46,395 nucleotides of DNA from Dehalococcoidia bacterium. GTDB lineage: Bacteria > Chloroflexota > Dehalococcoidia > SZUA-161. Location of the stretch: the NCBI GenBank assembly GCA_011174795.1, contig DUEY01000008.1, positions 1 to 46,395 on the forward strand. The letters are read 5' to 3'. Below the pieces are notes generated by a model. That model ran no database searches. It was not told the DNA's origin and saw only the letters and a program-made list of their open reading frames with translations. A program made the translations under genes and the position numbers. Shown piece by piece: positions 42,774 through 46,395 of the stretch (positions are counted from its first letter, which is position 1; every line of letters starts with the position of its first letter).

Positions 42774-43559
42774 CTACTCGGTGCTCAGGGTAACCTCGCC
42801 GGTTACGAAGCGAACGAGGGTGCCGTCAGAGCGCCGCAGAAGCAGCGTTCCGTCGCTGTCCACCGACTCAGCGTATCCCTCTTCCATCCCCTCGCCTGAT
42901 TTCACCTTTATAGTCTTTCCCAGTGTCTCCAGGCGGTTTTGCCATTCCTCGTGAATCGGCTCATCACTGCGCAAGGCGAGATAGTATAGCTCCATCTCAT
43001 GGAGCAGGTGCAGTACGATATCCAGTTGGGAGACCTCTCTGCCCAGCTCGAGGGAGAGGCTGGTGGCGATGTTAGCGAGCTCGGGGTAGGCCTTGGGATC
43101 GAAATTGGCATTGATACCGATGCCGATGATAGCCCAGTCGACAGATTGTCCCCGGAGAGCGCTTTCCGTCAGGATGCCGCTCACTTTCTTGCCCTTAACG
43201 AGCACGTCGTTAGGCCACTTGATGGTTGTTTCAAGCCCAGTGGCTTGCTCAATACAGTGGCTTGTTGCCAGGGATGCCACCATCGTAAGGCGAAGAAGCT
43301 GTCTCATTTCGGGGCGGAGGATAATGGACACGGCGATAACCCCGCGAGGATTAATCCAGGCACGTCCCATCCGAGCTCTGCCCTTTGTCTGCTCTTCAGC
43401 CACAACGGTTGTTCCCTCGCTAGCACCCTCGTTCGCTGCCTTTCTGGCAACGTCCATAGTCGAGGTTACGGAGGGATAATAGAGCAGGTTGCGCCCCACA
43501 AACTTGGTTTTTAGGCGTTGTAGGATAGCGTCCCGGGAGAGGTTGCTCTTTGTTTTCAA
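42774..43559 (-). CDS. birA: Biotin--[acetyl-CoA-carboxylase] ligase (no N-terminal HTH)
   Basis: SVTSTMDVARKAANEGASEGTTVVAEEQTKGRARMGRAWINPRGVIAVSIIL, IKWPNDVLVKGKKVSGILTE, IGIGINAN. Confidence 0.93.
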   Translation of the reverse strand: MKTKSNLSRDAILQRLKTKFVGRNLLYYPSVTSTMDVARKAANEGASEGTTVVAEEQTKGRARMGRAWINPRGVIAVSIILRPEMRQLLRLTMVASLATSHCIEQATGLETTIKWPNDVLVKGKKVSGILTESALRGQSVDWAIIGIGINANFDPKAYPELANIATSLSLELGREVSQLDIVLHLLHEMELYYLALRSDEPIHEEWQNRLETLGKTIKVKSGEGMEEGYAESVDSDGTLLLRRSDGTLVRFVTGEVTLSTE

Positions 43560-43590
43560 CCGTTGCCTCCCCTACCCTTTTATAATTGGC

Positions 43591-43625
43591 TGAAGCGGCC
43601 ATTCTCTTCGGAAATGGCCGCTTCA
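43591..43625 (-). terminator. 13-bp perfect hairpin downstream of RNase P RNA
   Basis: TGAAGCGGCCATT (43591-43603) / AATGGCCGCTTCA (43613-43625), 9-nt loop; directly 3' of rnpB on the minus strand. Confidence 0.6.
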
Positions 43626-43629
43626 CGAT

Positions 43630-44030
43630 AGCCAAGCAAGCCTGTAAGCCGAGTTCTGTACCTGATTGGATTCAGTTTACAGCCGTAACCTTCATCCTGC
43701 TTCCAATCAAGCGGTGACCATCTGTCTGGGGTGACAGTTACCCATCACCTCAAGCGACCAACCCGAGGACAGGCCGGGCGTCCTTCTGGTCCTCCTATTC
43801 GGTCTTGCTCCGGATGGGGTTTGCCCAGCCGACCGGTCACCCGGTCGCTGGTGAGCTCTTACCTCACCATTTCACCCTTAGTCCGCATCAGGCGGGCCGG
43901 TATGTTTCTGTGGCACTTTCCGTAGGGTTACCCCTCCTGGGTGTTACCCAGCATCCTGCCCGGTGGAGCTCGGACTTTCCTCCCCCTTCCGCTTTGGTCT
44001 GAAAGAGAGCGGTCACCCGGCTTACTTGAC
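43630..44030 (-). ncRNA. rnpB: RNase P RNA, bacterial type A-like (coordinates approximate)
   Basis: Minus strand contains GGAGGAAAGTCCGAGCTCCACCGGGCAGGATGCTGGGTAACACCCAG, GGGTAACCCTACGGAAAGTGCCACAGAAACATACCG, AAGGGTGAAATGGTGAGGTAAGAGCTCACCAGCG, GGAGCAAGACCGAATAGG and the 3' AACTCGGCTTACAGGCTTGCTTGG. Confidence 0.96.
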
Positions 44031-44038
44031 CCGATATT

Positions 44039-44067
44039 AGTTTACTGCAAAGACAGCCGGAGTGCAA
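44039..44067 (-). promoter_or_regulatory. Promoter for RNase P RNA
   Basis: Minus strand TTGCAC (44067-44062), 17 bp, TAAACT (44044-44039). Confidence 0.5.
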
Positions 44068-44112
44068 TTATTGACGGAAAACCTGTCATTGTGATTTTCT
44101 CTTCAGGTGACA

Positions 44113-44814
44113 TTAGTCCATGTAGAGGATCCGCCCACAGTTGCTGCATCTTGCCAGTTCGTGCCCTATTCTGGCTCTCTGCTGGTCGGACATAGGGAGG
44201 CTGATTCGACATCCCTGGCATCTGCCCTGCACCACCTTCGCCACTGCCAGCCCCTGTCGCGCCTTACGTATCTCTTCATAGGTCCTGAGGCCTGCAGTAT
44301 CTACTTGCTCGACGAGCGCCTCTCGCTTCTGCTCCAGCGCGGCCAATTCAGTTTCGATTTCCGCCTGCTCCTTTGATAACTGATTCTGGTTCTCATGCCA
44401 CGCTTTGTCCATTTCCTCCAGTTCGCTGCTTTGCCGCGCGGCATCCTGCTGCGCGGCGTCTACCTCCAGCATGAGATTAAGGAGTTGCTCTTCTTGCTGC
44501 TTGTGCTGTTCCTTGAGGTGCTCTACCTCCTGTTGCAGGCTCATAAGCTCTCGGGGATTTTTCACAGAGCCGTCGTAGAGTTTCTTCTCCTCGTGGGCTA
44601 TTTTCTTACCTATGTCGTCAACACCCCATTCCGCCGTGCGCTGCTGGTGCTCCAGTTCAGCTAGACGCTTACGCGCGGTATCAAGAGCGAGCCGCGCTGA
44701 TATTAAGTCATCATCCTTGCCCAGTCGGCTCTTTATTTGCGTTAGAGTCTCATTTTTATGCTCGATATCGAGATCAATCTCTTGAAGTTCGTGGAGTTGC
44801 TTTACTTTGCTCAT
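44113..44814 (-). CDS. C4-type zinc-ribbon, coiled-coil protein (DUF164/CT398-like)
   Basis: MSKVKQLHELQEIDLDIEHKNETLTQIKSRLG..., long coiled coil, C-terminal GRCQGCRISLPMSDQQRARIGHELARCSNCGRILYMD. Start refined to 44814. Confidence 0.9.
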   Translation of the reverse strand: MSKVKQLHELQEIDLDIEHKNETLTQIKSRLGKDDDLISARLALDTARKRLAELEHQQRTAEWGVDDIGKKIAHEEKKLYDGSVKNPRELMSLQQEVEHLKEQHKQQEEQLLNLMLEVDAAQQDAARQSSELEEMDKAWHENQNQLSKEQAEIETELAALEQKREALVEQVDTAGLRTYEEIRKARQGLAVAKVVQGRCQGCRISLPMSDQQRARIGHELARCSNCGRILYMD

Positions 44815-44949
44815 AGCCGCTTTCTGATATAACACAAAAAGCGGTTCTGGGCAACCTCTCATACTAGTGGTTTTACAGTACGTAATGTGGAGGTAAGGCG
44901 TTTTATACTACACAGCAGTCGGGATTGAACCGCTGCCCGGTTACAGCAA

Positions 44950-45846
44950 TTAACCCCTGATGTGGAATCGTCTCTTCGGATGACGTGACATTCTGCGCAT
45001 CATATACGCTAGTAGTGCTATAAGCAGAACACCAACAGCTCCCAGGACGCTTATGCCGATGATTTGTCCTGTGCTTAATGTCGTCGTTTCACCAGTTGGT
45101 GCCGGGGTGGGAGGGATTGCAGGAATAGGGGTGATAGTAGGAGTAGGCGTCGGGCTTGGGGTAGGAGTAGGAGCCAGTATAAAATTTGCGGTGATGGAGT
45201 GGTCTTGACACACTCCGCACAAATAGCCGCCGCATATCTGCTGTTTACACATGCTGATGCTTGTATCGGACTCATAGACATCAGCTATAGTATCTACGAC
45301 ACCCGTCCAGTTGCCGAACTCGTAGCCGGCATAACGGGCAGCGAGTAAGTCAATAACCCCCCAAGGATGAAAGTTATAGATGAATTGCCCCTCGCCAGGT
45401 TTGACGACCCAGCCGCCGCTTGAGCTGTTGGCATTGAGTTTATACGTTAGTTGCGCCGGTTGCATAGACGCTGATGTAGAGGAGGTAAGATTCAGCTCTC
45501 TATTTCCTCCCATCTCCCAGGTTCCATACTCTGTCGCGTAGCTGTTGCCTATTTGAAAGTATACTGGTGTTCCATCATCGTAGCGAATGCCCTCGGCAGG
45601 CATTATTATTAAGTCGTATGTTGAACTACCGTATACCGCTGGTGTGGTGGTGGAATAGGTGTAGATATACGCACCCTCTTTTATGACTGCCGTTACAGCG
45701 AGGCCATCGGGTACAGGGTCGCCATCCAGACCCACTGTGCCATAGAAGCGGCAGGGCAAGGCCAAGCCTTGGGACAAAGCTGAGGTGGGTAAGATGGCAA
45801 GAGAAACCAGCGCCACCGAAAGAACTAAGAGCATTACCCGCAACAT
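44950..45846 (-). CDS. Secreted or surface-anchored protein with Thr/Pro linker and C-terminal TM plus basic tail
   Basis: Signal-like MLRVMLLVLSVALVSLAILPTSALSQ; ALPCRFYGTVGLDGDPVPDGLAVTAVI; PTPTPSPTPTPTITPIPAIPPTPAPT; GQIIGISVLGAVGVLLIALLAYMMRRMSRHPKRRFHIRG. SD GGAGAAAG before ATG 45846. Confidence 0.85.
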   Translation of the reverse strand: MLRVMLLVLSVALVSLAILPTSALSQGLALPCRFYGTVGLDGDPVPDGLAVTAVIKEGAYIYTYSTTTPAVYGSSTYDLIIMPAEGIRYDDGTPVYFQIGNSYATEYGTWEMGGNRELNLTSSTSASMQPAQLTYKLNANSSSGGWVVKPGEGQFIYNFHPWGVIDLLAARYAGYEFGNWTGVVDTIADVYESDTSISMCKQQICGGYLCGVCQDHSITANFILAPTPTPSPTPTPTITPIPAIPPTPAPTGETTTLSTGQIIGISVLGAVGVLLIALLAYMMRRMSRHPKRRFHIRG

Positions 45847-45958
45847 GTTCTCTTTCTCCAGCCGATTTCGCCACGAATTTATTAGGATTATACCATAAAA
45901 AGTCATTAGCGAAACTACCTATACGGCTTAATAGAGAGGAGAGCCCACGAAGAGGGCA

Positions 45959-46395
45959 TCAATCTGTAGCGCTTCTCTTTCTAGCCACCAGTACCAGAAT
46001 GAGACCGTTTTCTTTCGGAGCAGCAATAAATATCCTGTAGACAGGGATGTACAGGAGCATCATGACTGTGACCAGTTTATTTAATATCCATTTGCCCCTG
46101 ACTCTTTTCAAGAGATGATAAGGGAAAACTGACTCCAGACTGAGTATGATGAAGTAAGGCTCTAACGACTCTGAGAGAGTTGCAGAATCGACCCAATTTT
46201 CGGTGGGTTGCATCTCGTCCACCAGGTCTTTGAAATCCTTGACGAAAACTTCGTGTATAGGTCTATTCGGTGTGGTTAGGATAAGGAACCCATCCTCGTG
46301 GAGTAAATTGGATACTTTTTTCAGGAAGGTAGTCTGGCCTTCGCTATCCAGATGTTCATAGAGTTCAGAGGAGACTACGAGGTCATACTTCCCTG
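45959..46395 (-). CDS. SAM-dependent methyltransferase, C-terminal part (5' end outside window)
   Basis: Frame is open to the window edge: KYDLVVSSELYEHLDSEGQTTFLKKVSNLLHEDGFLILTTPNRPIHEVFVKDFKDLVDEM... Confidence 0.8.
   Translation of the reverse strand, partial: GKYDLVVSSELYEHLDSEGQTTFLKKVSNLLHEDGFLILTTPNRPIHEVFVKDFKDLVDEMQPTENWVDSATLSESLEPYFIILSLESVFPYHLLKRVRGKWILNKLVTVMMLLYIPVYRIFIAAPKENGLILVLVARKRSATD

Noticed and set aside
43731-44002. Plus-strand short ORFs at 43731-44002
   Set aside because: Located inside the RNase P RNA gene on the opposite strand; not coding.
44914-44945. tRNA T-arm-like sequence (GGTTCAATCCCG on the minus strand)
   Set aside because: No matching acceptor, anticodon or D arms nearby; coincidental.

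Overview
The window is mostly bacterial core housekeeping DNA, densely packed with genes on both strands. Gene content and style suggest Chloroflexota, possibly Dehalococcoidia; that placement is inference only. It contains a katG 3' fragment, a TreT-like glycosyltransferase, 3-hydroxyacyl-CoA dehydrogenase, thiL, tsaE, an HAE3/MMPL-type RND transporter, tsaB, a THEP1-type NTPase, ndk, rsfS, plsC, ispH, ppsA, a dgt-dnaG-rpoD cluster, thpR, an amidohydrolase, a split transketolase, proA/proB, rho, a transaldolase-like gene, pyrG, ligA, pth, mfd, a HAD hydrolase, an NfeD/SPFH pair, birA, the RNase P RNA gene (minus strand), a C4 zinc-ribbon protein, two Thr/Pro-rich surface-protein candidates and a truncated methyltransferase. 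I saw no CRISPR array, transposon, prophage, tRNA, rRNA or obvious defence or biosynthetic island, and no clear new multi-gene system. The observations most worth a second look are small. They are: an ORF-track-missed 53-aa four-cysteine protein with its own promoter and SD; a perfect 11-bp hairpin at the 5' end of the transketolase gene; a 50-bp hairpin in the tsaE leader; an rsfS gene whose only plausible full-length start is CTG; a structured katG-downstream intergenic region; coupled micro-ORFs after ispH; and two cell-surface proteins sharing a Thr/Pro linker plus C-terminal membrane anchor.
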